Shown: positions 8,801-14,836 of the stretch, one piece after another
Layout: each line of letters starts with the position of its first letter
Numbering within the stretch: position 1 is the first letter of the stretch
IMG/VR virus record: IMGVR_UViG_3300027792_000023
Location: 1-53,650 of that record
DNA: 53,650 nt
Origin: a virus
Direction: 5' to 3' (one strand)
Made by a program: the position numbers and the translations under genes
Notes under the pieces: generated by a model
Seen by the model: the letters and a program-made list of their open reading frames with translations, nothing else
Told to the model about the DNA's origin: nothing
Databases searched by the model: none

Positions 8801-10693
8801 ATTGTCGCAGCAAAAGACATTTATGGTAAGTTTGGGTTAGATAAAAAATCATCTCTTGGCCGTTTGTCTAAATTGGCTAGTGCTGGTTTTTCAGATAAAG
8901 ATGTAATTGATTTATACAAATTTATGTATTTGCGAAACCAATTAGAAAGAAGAGGAGACCCGGAAAGCGATAGTTATATTGAGTATTTAGATGAAACTAT
9001 GAATGATAAACTAAAGCATATTTTTTATGTCCTGTCGACGGTATTTGAAAAATGGCTAAAAAGACATCGAGCTATGTTTGGTGATTTAAATAATCTAGAG
9101 AATTTTGAAACCGCCGTTGCATGGTATGTTGGTAATTTAATGGATCATGTGCATGAAAAAGACATCAACAAGGCGGAGCAATACTTACCACAGTCTCGTG
9201 ATGAGGTTTTAAAGTGGAAAAATACATTTAATACAATACACGAAATATACGAAAATCTTGCAAAAGGTCCATCCAGAGACATGAATAGTAATTTCTCTAT
9301 AATAAGTCGCGCAATTGGGGCATCACATATCCATGGTGATATGTTGTCGTATATTAAAGAAACAGTCGATGATCCAAACCAACAAATTACGCCAGAATTA
9401 ATGTCTCAATTGACTTCTGGAAAACACGAAGATTTTAAAGAGTGGAACAAAGAACTGCGAAGAATTGGTTGTAAAAAATTACACTTATCGAAGAGAGCGT
9501 CTGTTTCTGAAGAAGAAGCAAAAGACCTAGCAGAAAAAGATCCAGATAGTTTCTTTATAGACAAACTACACAAAATATACCCCAAACTTGGTGGGTTAGC
9601 TGCAAAGAATTTAGCAGAAAAAGATCCTAATAAATTCTTTTCTAGATCACTACATATAACCTACCCACATCTTGAGGAATTAGCAGCCAAAAACCTATCA
9701 GAAAATGATCATTATAGTTTTTTTTATAATGGATTACACGAAATTTATCCGCAACTAGGTGAGCAAGCTGCCAAAAACCTAGCAGAAAATGATTTTCATG
9801 AGTTCCTTGCTTTTGGGTTACACAAAATCTATCCCCAAACCGCAGTTCAAGCAGCAAAAAATCTGTCAGAAAAAGATCCAGAAAATTTCTTTTATTTCGA
9901 ACTACAGCAAATCTATCCACAATTCGGGGCCCTGGCGGCCAAAAAGATAGCAGAAGATGATGCAGAGAAATTCTTTAAATTAAATTTGCAAAAAACTTAC
10001 CCACAGTTTTCAGAACAACTCATAAAAAACAGACTAAAAGCACAGAAACAATTTGACGAGGAAAATCCAAATCGCAAAAATAGGCCACTTAAAGCAAAGC
10101 AATTGGCTAATGAAATGTATAATCATGGATATAAAACCTACATACACACTAATCACCTAGAAGATTTAGACGGAATTGGTAGTATTCCTGGGGAAATTTG
10201 TGTAAGTTCTTGGGATTTGTCTCGTAAGCTTTTTTCTGCAAACCCAATGACTTATGCTGCTATTTTTGAGGGGAAGCCTTCACACTTTTTTAATCAAGAT
10301 GTTTATTCTAATATAGGCAAAGATGGCTTGCGGGTTTTGACAGACACCATGCGTGATGACACCTCTATTTACGAAATGGATGAAAACCATGACGAAGCTT
10401 GGTTTAATCCACTTACTCCGGGAAACAAACTGGTTGGTTTTGCTTTAGTGGGAATACCAAAAGACGAAAAAGAATACCAAGAAGCCAAGAAACAGCTACA
10501 AAAACTAGCGGAGAAAAATGGAGTATCTTTCCTAGAATTTGGTGAAAGTCCCTGGGACTTGAAAAAAATCAGAGAAAAACCTTTGATGAAAGAATATGAA
10601 AAACCAAACCCAATGATCAGCAAATATAAAAATCTACCAGAAATGAGAGACTACGCTAAACTGAAACTATCAAAACGAACCAACATTGGTTGA
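2885..10693 (+). CDS. Giant multidomain cargo polyprotein (TopIB, M15-like peptidase, 2H phosphoesterase, CCA-adding enzyme, repeat arrays)
   Basis: 2,602 residues, the largest gene in the window. Motif LSKRA or a near variant (LSKLA, LSKRT) occurs at residues 9-13, 250-254, 741-745, 917-921, 1478-1482, 1994-1998, 2201-2205 and 2595-2599. These sites fall between recognisable modules: topoisomerase IB (14-249), M15-like peptidase plus degenerate repeats (255-740), 2H phosphoesterase (746-916), twelve 28-residue repeats plus an unknown domain (922-1477), CCA-adding/HD enzyme (1483-1993), a helical unknown (1999-2200), and six repeats plus a second copy of the unknown domain (2206-2594). The modules have no common pathway except action on DNA, RNA and cell wall, so separate release is more plausible than one large enzyme. 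Inference: the protein is packaged in the head and cut at or near LSKRA by the prohead protease encoded at 18143. No signal peptide is seen. The eight-residue leader before the first LSKRA resembles a cleaved capsid-targeting peptide. Confidence 0.85.
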   Translation: MLFNNFKILSKRAKVVSDKPAYKDKQESDSGNTIYHYDEKHLSKRWQHKRDKVKNLEKNVKKIREQYEKDLSSDDPRTRAIAAVVGVIDDTAARVGNPDSIKDHDTYGITTLKLKHISFSGGKAKLKFPGKDNVNQDLTVDNKKVIKVLKELTKDKKKDDFLFEVDGKRIWDRAINRYLSPFKISAKDLRGFHANRLMKELLKKKDFDEALEETASIVGHEKATLKNQYLLPELVEKYEGKKKDASIMRLSKRAELTPEDLAWVNSIKGLTADVPSAPATQTGGVKINSLILAAWQTLLPFLPKGSVITSGERTADDQKRILEHYWQKATGQKIPDKLKANDSVWFQVSKSLKEDYGYIVGPPKTNDPYSHLNGRALDVSGANLNQIANIAASVSNNPKLPVKFRKPVIEKQNNCVHLGIENAEYNPAAIKEVLSSGLGVTASISVRANKFLDEMGFGLETEQGDLFEKSPIFRHYDGYQTYKIHDISETEASKLAKSEPDEFFYRGLHKEYANLVPGALRSMIQSNAKFFFVFDYHKDEKYSDLLILAAELLSQQDPRAFFYFGLHKKFPELGRGAVVQLIDTNPDSFFDLGLEKEYSDLEGSAGAARNIKDPNKIEIEKDSNLNKAAEEDDEEKKKLEEYLKLREKYKRLFKDRDYKEFPPEDRKKEFWKHQFNPKEIGSFPSFWEYPKEEDPDREEKEEDLKKRRKQYWQHQLSPTRWLGYGAIPFWKYPKSSVMPVLSKRAEVNDVAGVFAVLPKEIAKQFKSLGDHDNSDPHITVIFCGKVKKKDRKLLEETVRGVIENWKPFKAELDSKVTYFPATKNSDGCKIAKMSVKSKELHRLHKELKEAIESAGIEIDDTFPDYKPHVTLEYLEKGATKYEDEVPEGSWEIDCVEIWGIGKNRKIKFDKHEKKACLSKRASFTEEEAKELAEKGSDTFFYYHLQETYPHLAEQAARNLAKVSAFDFFYYRLHETYPHLIEYTVQKLVEENPKMFFFRGFHKTYPHLTEQAAKNLVEEDSGYFFSYGLQETFPHLTEQAAKSLAEKDPDTLFFRKLDKIYPQLGELAAKNLAENKPADFFYFKLHKTYPQIGEQVAKYLAENNISTFFHYNLQEIYPKQGELLSKNLAEKDPDTFFRRELHKIYPQLGELAAKSTAEEDPKKFFLFGLHKTYTHFAELAAKGIAEIIPGYFFDTELHKIYPQLSEQAAENLAKENIVSFFYRKIHETYPHIAEQAAKNLAENDEGEFFKLNLQKTYPQFAEQPITNRLKAQKQFDYENPDHRNRPLKAKQLASKMYNQGYKTYIHTNDLDDLDGIGSIPGEICVSSWDLSRKLFSSSPMTYAAIFEGRPSHFFNQDAWSDVGQDGLRFLTSIGRDRDFYEMDENHDEAWFNPLAPGNKLVGFALVGIPKDQETYQDGKKKLQKLAEKNGVAYLEFGENPWDLKKIREKPLMKEYEKPNPMISKYKNLPEMRDYAKLKLSKRAEEETTIQLTDKEKQIFDVLLETIKHFNLKSTIRVAGGWARDKILGKNSKDIDIAIDNMSGKQFAEKVLLFARTKNIPVKSVGVIEARPEQSKHLETAVVNLLGESIDFVNLRAEKYDPETRIPTAVPGTALEDSYRRDLTINSLFYNINTGKIEDLTGKGIDDLKNKIIRTPVPPKEIWSQVGITDESQAITPKKTFMDDPLRVLRAIRFASRYGFSLAPELMEAAKDPEVQESFKNKISRERIEAELRKMITGPNPVWALNLINELGFRSEVLKLPEQTNWKTGDEDIWGNIIQTLDNLQSIIKERNLGEADKFVINFAAFLHDVGLLDPKNQDAKKLEKSIGRSESSVVVAEHVLRNLPGVRVDEIERVKKLIDATKLIENQKHDLSAITRKQLGNFVRAIGDDWENAVDILAARNKANEGFSPEYYSGIKKQVKDFGLEKAHTMKPLLTGEELMKLFERKGGKWMGDLNRELIQWQLENPNATKDDAIVAAKDIYGKFGLDKKSSLGRLSKLASAGFSDKDVIDLYKFMYLRNQLERRGDPESDSYIEYLDETMNDKLKHIFYVLSTVFEKWLKRHRAMFGDLNNLENFETAVAWYVGNLMDHVHEKDINKAEQYLPQSRDEVLKWKNTFNTIHEIYENLAKGPSRDMNSNFSIISRAIGASHIHGDMLSYIKETVDDPNQQITPELMSQLTSGKHEDFKEWNKELRRIGCKKLHLSKRASVSEEEAKDLAEKDPDSFFIDKLHKIYPKLGGLAAKNLAEKDPNKFFSRSLHITYPHLEELAAKNLSENDHYSFFYNGLHEIYPQLGEQAAKNLAENDFHEFLAFGLHKIYPQTAVQAAKNLSEKDPENFFYFELQQIYPQFGALAAKKIAEDDAEKFFKLNLQKTYPQFSEQLIKNRLKAQKQFDEENPNRKNRPLKAKQLANEMYNHGYKTYIHTNHLEDLDGIGSIPGEICVSSWDLSRKLFSANPMTYAAIFEGKPSHFFNQDVYSNIGKDGLRVLTDTMRDDTSIYEMDENHDEAWFNPLTPGNKLVGFALVGIPKDEKEYQEAKKQLQKLAEKNGVSFLEFGESPWDLKKIREKPLMKEYEKPNPMISKYKNLPEMRDYAKLKLSKRTNIG
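2924..3631 (+). other. Module 1: type IB DNA topoisomerase domain
   Basis: Catalytic features of poxvirus/bacterial TopIB are in order: Arg94 in DDTAARVGN, the lysine region TTLKLKHI, KDLRGFHANR, His220 in VGHEKATLKNQY, and nucleophile Tyr229 (codon 3569-3571), nine residues after the His as in vaccinia topoisomerase. It would relax supercoils through a 3'-phosphotyrosine intermediate. At about 236 residues it is shorter than vaccinia topoisomerase and appears to lack most of the N-terminal clamp. Confidence 0.85.
3647..5104 (+). other. Module 2: M15-like D,D-peptidase domain plus degenerate repeats
   Basis: VITSGERT followed by YSHLNGRALDVSG and later NNCVHLGI match the SxHxxGxAxD-type and C-terminal His zinc-binding motifs of M15 peptidases, which cut peptidoglycan stem peptides. 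After it come four degenerate copies of the 28-residue repeat (4367-4708), an acidic linker, and two tandem copies of a Trp/Pro-rich unit (FWKHQFNPKE..., then YWQHQLSPTR...). Family placement is likely but not certain. Confidence 0.65.
4367..4708 (+). repeat. Degenerate 28-residue repeats, first cluster (4 copies)
   Basis: Four units with the pattern LxxxxPxxFFxxGLHKxxPxL; three are 28 residues and one is 30. DPRAFFYFGLHKKFPEL is the clearest. They are more diverged than the two later clusters in the same protein. Confidence 0.7.
5120..5632 (+). other. Module 3: 2H phosphoesterase (2'-5' RNA ligase-like) domain
   Basis: Two HxT signatures, PHITVIF and PHVTLEYL, are separated by about 90 residues with the central fold intervening, as in LigT-like and cyclic phosphodiesterase enzymes. 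Such enzymes act on 2',3'-cyclic or 2'-5' phosphodiester bonds in RNA or nucleotides; some viral members degrade 2'-5' oligoadenylates or other cyclic-nucleotide alarm signals. The substrate cannot be read from the sequence. Confidence 0.8.
5675..6682 (+). repeat. Array of twelve 28-residue (84-base) protein repeats
   Basis: Twelve consecutive units of exactly 28 residues, with consensus LAExDPxxFFxxxLHKxYPxL then xEQAAKN. Phe-Phe at positions 9-10, Tyr-Pro at 18-19 and Ala-Ala near 25-26 are nearly invariant. The pattern suggests two short helices per unit, that is an alpha-solenoid. I cannot assign it to a named repeat family. Confidence 0.9.
6683..7315 (+). other. Module 4b: unknown domain, copy 1
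   Basis: About 210 residues after the first repeat array, paralogous to 10031-10666. Conserved points include GYKTYIHTN, SIPGEICVSSWDLSRKLF, PMTYAAIFEG, DENHDEAWFNPL and NKLVGFALVGIPKD. The mixed alpha/beta pattern and the acidic HDEAWF segment could suit an ADP-ribosyltransferase-like or other small enzyme fold, but no catalytic motif is secure. Confidence 0.5.
7331..8863 (+). other. Module 5: CCA-adding tRNA nucleotidyltransferase with HD domain
   Basis: The nucleotidyltransferase head is clear: AGGWARDKILG followed by DIDIAID (GG..DxD), RRDLTINSLFYN, and DDPLRVLRAIRFASRYGF, the class II CCA-adding/poly(A) polymerase signature. An HD segment, FAAFLHDVGLLD, follows. The enzyme would add or repair the 3' CCA end of tRNA. 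Its length, about 511 residues, fits the bacterial HD-containing enzymes. Confidence 0.88.
8879..9484 (+). other. Module 6: helical domain of unknown function
   Basis: About 202 residues between an LSKLA and an LSKRA site. Mostly helical, rich in aromatic and charged residues, with His pairs such as LMDHVHEKD and GASHIHGDM that could bind metal. No family recognised. Confidence 0.5.
9527..10030 (+). repeat. Array of six 28-residue (84-base) protein repeats
   Basis: Six consecutive units of the same 28-residue repeat as 5675-6682, for example LAEKDPDSFF then LHKIYPKLGGLAAKN. The last unit is nearly identical to the last unit of the first array (FFKLNLQKTYPQF), so array and following domain were duplicated together. 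Confidence 0.9.
10031..10666 (+). other. Module 7b: unknown domain, copy 2
   Basis: Second copy of the domain at 6683-7315. DNA from about 10556 to 10678 differs at a single base from 7202-7325, far closer than the rest of the pair, which points to recent duplication or gene conversion. It ends in LSKRT and then three residues and a TGA stop. Confidence 0.6.
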
Positions 10694-10737
10694 AATATAC
10701 TAATAAAATCACATTTATCAGTAGAAGGAGAGAGTTT

Positions 10738-11418
10738 ATGAAAAAAATCGCATCTGGCGCCGAGATTATGAGCACCATACTATCTTTTACTGAAGCACTC
10801 GAAGAAATGTATGAGCATATGCATTGGAGGGCTTCTGGACCAAATTACTACGGTGATCATCTTTTGTATCAGAGACTGTATGAAGACATAGAGGGCGAAA
10901 TAGATGGAATAGCTGAAAAGGCAGTTGGTGTTTTTGGGCCAGATTCGATAGGCCCAAACAAAAATATTTCAGAAACAGCCAAAATAACTGAAAAACTTAT
11001 TTCTGATACTGATACAGCAGAAAAATTTCCAGAGATAGCAATATCCGCAGAGGAAAAGTTTGTTGAATTGGTTTCTCGCGCGCTTAAAGAAATGGATAAA
11101 AGCAACGAATTAACCAATGGCATAGATAATATGCTACAGGGTGTGGTAGATAGCCACGAAGGTCACTTGTATTTATTAAAGCAAAGGGCTAATAAAAAGG
11201 AATCAAGCACAGTCATAAGACTGTTTAAGTTGGCATACTATTTGGATAGAAAGTCCTTATACAACGAAGCACGAGAAATAGAAGAAGTTATGCTACAATT
11301 GGCAAAACGAGTGGGCATAAATCAAGAAGAAATGGTATCACTGGCTGATGAATTGGATCAAATTGGGGATACTGTCGTAGCGGATAAAATAGATAATATG
11401 ATTAAATCAAATAAATAA
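10738..11418 (+). CDS. Dps-like ferritin with C-terminal helical motif
   Basis: 226 residues from the ATG at 10738, chosen over an upstream in-frame start because AAGGAGAGAG precedes it. Residues 15-65 carry the Dps ferroxidase ligands with exact family spacing: His29 (HW), His41 (12 later), Asp56 (15 later) and Glu60 (4 later). Dps proteins form 12-subunit cages that oxidise and store iron and protect DNA. The C-terminus is longer than usual and contains two helices related to the LAxxLDxxG motif of neighbouring proteins (KLAYYLDRKSL; LADELDQIG). It follows the polyprotein directly. That motif suggests packaging with the other cargo proteins, which is inference. The frame might also start at 10690, overlapping the upstream stop. 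Confidence 0.82.
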   Translation: MKKIASGAEIMSTILSFTEALEEMYEHMHWRASGPNYYGDHLLYQRLYEDIEGEIDGIAEKAVGVFGPDSIGPNKNISETAKITEKLISDTDTAEKFPEIAISAEEKFVELVSRALKEMDKSNELTNGIDNMLQGVVDSHEGHLYLLKQRANKKESSTVIRLFKLAYYLDRKSLYNEAREIEEVMLQLAKRVGINQEEMVSLADELDQIGDTVVADKIDNMIKSNK

Positions 11419-11419
11419 T

Positions 11420-11794
11420 ATGCGTCCTCTATCAATTCGGCACAAAATAGCAACAATTGAAGCCTCCAAGTCTGGTGTCGGCGTAAGTGCTGGTGCGAGA
11501 AAATATATGAGAACCGCTATGCCCGAATATAAGAGCGTTGGAAATGCTGAACTAAACGAGCTAATCGTGTTTGAGTTTTCAAAGTGCGCGCCGTGGAGCA
11601 GATTCAAACTAAATAAAACACTAGATGGAATAGCCGAAATAAGAAAAAGTTCGAGGTTTGTATTCGTCGCTAGAATAAGAGATAGAGGGACATCGCAGTC
11701 TGGGTATGATATTATAACGATACAACCAAACTCTAAAGAGGTTTCAGAAAAAATTAGAAAACTACGCCTACAGCCCGGTTGGGGCTTTGAATAA
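11420..11794 (+). CDS. Hypothetical basic protein
   Basis: 124 residues, beginning one base after the ferritin stop. Basic and mixed alpha/beta, with strands such as SRFVFVARIRDRG and YDIITIQPN. No recognised domain. Gene order places it in the head/cargo operon. It lacks the LD..G helical motif found in most neighbours. Confidence 0.65.
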   Translation: MRPLSIRHKIATIEASKSGVGVSAGARKYMRTAMPEYKSVGNAELNELIVFEFSKCAPWSRFKLNKTLDGIAEIRKSSRFVFVARIRDRGTSQSGYDIITIQPNSKEVSEKIRKLRLQPGWGFE

Positions 11795-11805
11795 CGGAGA
11801 ACAAT

Positions 11806-12207
11806 ATGGAAATCCTTAAAAAACTAGCTACTTTGGCAAATGAACTTGATAAGATGGGGCTTACTGCTGAAGCAACTGAAATAGACCTTATAATTGAAAA
11901 GTTGGGCCAAAACGGAATTGATAATGTTTTTGAGCAAATAAAAAATGAGATTACTCCGTTTATTCCAGCAGGAACGCTTAAATGGAATCCCAAAAAGCCA
12001 GTATTATCCCTTCGTCCAGTATTAGATGAGTATTATCCTGGATTATTTAGAAAGGGAATGACTGCGGACGGATTACTGGAGGCCATAAGAAATTCCAACA
12101 AAACAAAGACAAAACCAACCACAGCTCCAATTGGTCAAACGAGAGACCCTGGACCAATTAAAGTCGATTTTCAAATGCCATCGCCTGGACCACAACCTAA
12201 ACTATAA
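11806..12207 (+). CDS. Small head-block protein with N-terminal LAxxLDxxG motif
   Basis: 133 residues with a GGAG ribosome-binding site. The N-terminus is one of the clearest copies of the recurring helical hairpin: LKKLATLANELDKMG followed by LTAEATEIDLIIEKL. The middle is a compact unknown region (GTLKWNPKKPVLSLRP) and the C-terminus is Pro-rich. The stop overlaps the next start by one base. Function unknown; the shared motif suggests a common targeting or assembly role. Confidence 0.75.
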   Translation: MEILKKLATLANELDKMGLTAEATEIDLIIEKLGQNGIDNVFEQIKNEITPFIPAGTLKWNPKKPVLSLRPVLDEYYPGLFRKGMTADGLLEAIRNSNKTKTKPTTAPIGQTRDPGPIKVDFQMPSPGPQPKL

Positions 12208-13103
12208 TGGACAAGCTTGCTATTATTAAAAAACTTCCAAACGGAAAATATCGTCTTTATAGCAAGAAGAAAGATAAAAATGGCAAAAGACGAAATCTTG
12301 GGACATTTGATTCCATTTCAGCCGCGAAAGATAGGGAAAAAGATATAAATTATTTTAAACATAATGCTGATGATGGTGAGACAGATTCAGAGTTGGATAA
12401 ACTTATTTCTGACCTCTCCACTATTGCTGCATATTTAGAGGAGGCAGGAATGTCTGGAGCAAACGAAATAAGCAAAGCTATGGACGCAATAGATGGAAGT
12501 TTTGCAGATGATGGTATTCCAGAGTGGGAAATGGAACTTGCTAATATGGATATTTCTCCCAAAGCGCGTAAAAAAGAAAAACTATATCGAAAACACGAAA
12601 TATTAACTGACCCAGAAGAAATGGATGAAATGACAGGAGAGAACCCTGATTTATACGACTTAATGTCTTACAATAAAATAAATAAAGAGTTGGATGAAAT
12701 TTACAGAACAGAAAGCGCTGGTGGCTACGCAAAAGCACAAAGATGGATAGAGGAAAATGTAGATCAAATGAAACTTTCTGACAATATGAAACAATCTTTA
12801 TTAGATAGAGTTTCATCACCAATGTGGGAAATTTTTGATGCTAACGACGGCGATTATGCTGACGATCCGATAATGGCTAGTGTTCCTGATGTCCAAATGA
12901 ACTACCCTGGTTCTGGAAATTATGAAATGACTGGTGAGGTTGCTGGTGGAACACAAGCACTTTTCTCAATTCCAGAAGCAACCGTAATGGCGCATCTTGT
13001 TGAAAAATTAACAAAACTAGCAAATCATCTTGATGGTATTGGATACTTTGATTGTGCCAGTGAAATAGATGAAATAACCAAATCATTACGAAAAACAAAA
13101 TAA
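12207..13103 (+). CDS. Head-block protein with AP2-like N-terminus and two helical motifs
   Basis: 298 residues. The ATG overlaps the previous TAA by one base. Residues about 8-50 (LPNGKYRLYSKKKDKNGKRR, then LGTFDSISAAKDRE) resemble the small three-stranded DNA-binding fold seen at the N-terminus of many phage proteins. Two copies of the LAxxLxxxG hairpin follow, a divergent one near residues 68-95 (IAAYLEEAGMSGANEI) and a good one at the C-terminus (KLANHLDGIGYFDCASEID). The middle is acidic and helical. Inference: a DNA-associated internal head protein. Confidence 0.7.
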   Translation: MDKLAIIKKLPNGKYRLYSKKKDKNGKRRNLGTFDSISAAKDREKDINYFKHNADDGETDSELDKLISDLSTIAAYLEEAGMSGANEISKAMDAIDGSFADDGIPEWEMELANMDISPKARKKEKLYRKHEILTDPEEMDEMTGENPDLYDLMSYNKINKELDEIYRTESAGGYAKAQRWIEENVDQMKLSDNMKQSLLDRVSSPMWEIFDANDGDYADDPIMASVPDVQMNYPGSGNYEMTGEVAGGTQALFSIPEATVMAHLVEKLTKLANHLDGIGYFDCASEIDEITKSLRKTK

Positions 13104-13117
13104 TAGGAGAGAGAACC

Positions 13118-13933
13118 ATGAAATTTTTGCAGAGACTTATTAAATTAGCAAATGATTTGGACAGCCGCGGTCTTTTTGGCGAGGCTGACGAACTTGATGC
13201 AATTATACGAAATGCAGCGGACGGCGTCTTTGGCCCAGGAACAGGCGGATTGGCTGGATTACCAACACCATCTATGGAGGGAGCCTATCAAAGATACAAA
13301 TCACGAACCAGTCCAGACAATATAAAAACCTGGCAATCACAATATAATGCCGCCCTTCAATTGCTACAAAAACGCTTGGGATTTTTGCCAAGCGGAATGA
13401 CACCGCTTAAAGTAGATGGAATAAGGGGCAAAAACACTATTATGGCCATGAATTATGTAAAGCAAATTCTTGGCGGAAAAGGAACACTAAAAAACTTTGT
13501 AGAAACAGTTGTCGCTAACGAAATGAACAATAAACAATTAGGTAGTCCAGCAGTTGCAACACGAGAACAAATTACCGATGCTCTAAAAAAATATGTTGAA
13601 CAGAACATGAGCATTACTGATGCTCCACTCGACGCAGAAGTTCAAAATAATATAACTGGTGTCGCCAATAAATTATTCGAACAAGTTGCACAAGGACAAC
13701 TAACCCAAAAACAACTACTCTCTGCCATAGTTGATTCCGCAAGGTCAATAGGTTCGCAGTTTGAGGAAAGAATGTATGCACAAATGGGTGAAAACCCTCT
13801 TAAAGATTTCGAGATCTCCGCACCAACACAACCAAAACCATCAATGATTAGAGAGCCACGCGGAGGACAGATAGGAACCTATATGCCAATCCCAGACAGC
13901 GTAATGCCAACCACAAATTACCCAATAAAGTAA
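13118..13933 (+). CDS. Head-block protein with helical motif and peptidoglycan-binding-like domain
   Basis: 271 residues with a strong AGGAGAGAG site. The N-terminal motif is RLIKLANDLDSRG followed by EADELDAII. Residues about 75-120 contain LQKRLGFLPSG, VDGIRGKNTIMAMN and VKQIL, the pattern of a peptidoglycan-binding repeat (short helix, DGxxGxxT, helix). The remainder is helical with a Pro-rich end. Similar binding repeats appear in the genes at 27945 and 31010. Possibly delivered with the DNA to engage the wall, but this is inference. Confidence 0.7.
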   Translation: MKFLQRLIKLANDLDSRGLFGEADELDAIIRNAADGVFGPGTGGLAGLPTPSMEGAYQRYKSRTSPDNIKTWQSQYNAALQLLQKRLGFLPSGMTPLKVDGIRGKNTIMAMNYVKQILGGKGTLKNFVETVVANEMNNKQLGSPAVATREQITDALKKYVEQNMSITDAPLDAEVQNNITGVANKLFEQVAQGQLTQKQLLSAIVDSARSIGSQFEERMYAQMGENPLKDFEISAPTQPKPSMIREPRGGQIGTYMPIPDSVMPTTNYPIK

Positions 13934-13945
13934 AAGAGGACTAAA

Positions 13946-14836
13946 ATGATCACCAAACTTGTAAAACTAGCAAATCACCTAGACTCAATTGGAGAACACG
14001 ATTTAGCAGACCAAATTGATGCTATAGTAAAAAGCGCCGCATTGTTGAGCGCAAGAAATAGTTTAATTGATGCGCTTAAAAACGACGACACCAAAAAGGC
14101 CAATGACGCAATTATGGAATTGGTGTCTCAAATTCCGCGCGGCTCTAATGCCGCTGATGAATTGGGTATTTCCAGCAAAGAATTCAAAGAACTTGCTAAT
14201 GCCATACACACAGGTGATCTTGAATCAGCGCGCAAAGTATTTAATGTTGGCAAAGCGGTAAGCAAGGACCCAAATAAAATAAATCCCTTTACAGGACAAC
14301 CATGGCCATCCGGAGAAGTAAAAGAGGAACCAAAGCAGTCTGATACGGGTAAAAAGAAATATGAATTTACGGGGAAAGAAACATCCACAAGAGGGTTTGG
14401 TGGAGTAAAAGTAAAAGAAATTATGCGGTTAAGTGATGGCAAGATTGGTGGGTGGATAGAGAAAGAAGAAAACCTATCACATGAGGGTCAGTGTTTTGTT
14501 TATGATAATGCCATGGTTTACAATGACGCAACGGTTACTGAAGACGCCATTGTTTGTGGTAATGCACATGTTTATGGAACAGTTAGTGTTAGTGGTAGAA
14601 CCCATGTTGCTGAAAAAGCACATGTTCATGGAAATGCGAAAATTTCTGGTATAGGATATATTGGTGGTAATGCAGAAATACTTGAAGATGCAGAAATATC
14701 TGAAGATGCATCGGTTTACGATGACGCCATTGTTGGAGGGTCTGCAAAAATTAGTGGAACTGCTGACATACGCGGAAATGCAAAAGTGTTTATAGATTTT
14801 TCGAGTGGTACTGTTTCATCAGGAACACATGTATAA
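13946..14836 (+). CDS. Head-block protein with helical motif and C-terminal left-handed beta-helix
   Basis: 296 residues, site AGAGGA. N-terminal motif: KLVKLANHLDSIG followed by LADQIDAIV. After a helical linker the second half has KVKEIMRLSDGKIGGWIEKE and then a run of five- to six-residue units (AHVYGTV, AHVHGNAKISG, AEISEDASVYDDA), a left-handed beta-helix of the hexapeptide type. Such C-terminal domains are common in phage proteins annotated as acyltransferase-like or polymer-forming. No catalytic His is obvious, so a structural role is as likely. Confidence 0.75.
   Translation: MITKLVKLANHLDSIGEHDLADQIDAIVKSAALLSARNSLIDALKNDDTKKANDAIMELVSQIPRGSNAADELGISSKEFKELANAIHTGDLESARKVFNVGKAVSKDPNKINPFTGQPWPSGEVKEEPKQSDTGKKKYEFTGKETSTRGFGGVKVKEIMRLSDGKIGGWIEKEENLSHEGQCFVYDNAMVYNDATVTEDAIVCGNAHVYGTVSVSGRTHVAEKAHVHGNAKISGIGYIGGNAEILEDAEISEDASVYDDAIVGGSAKISGTADIRGNAKVFIDFSSGTVSSGTHV

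Noticed and set aside
5053-10623. Several minus-strand open frames opposite the polyprotein
   Set aside because: All lie antisense to a strongly supported gene, lack ribosome-binding sites and show no domains.
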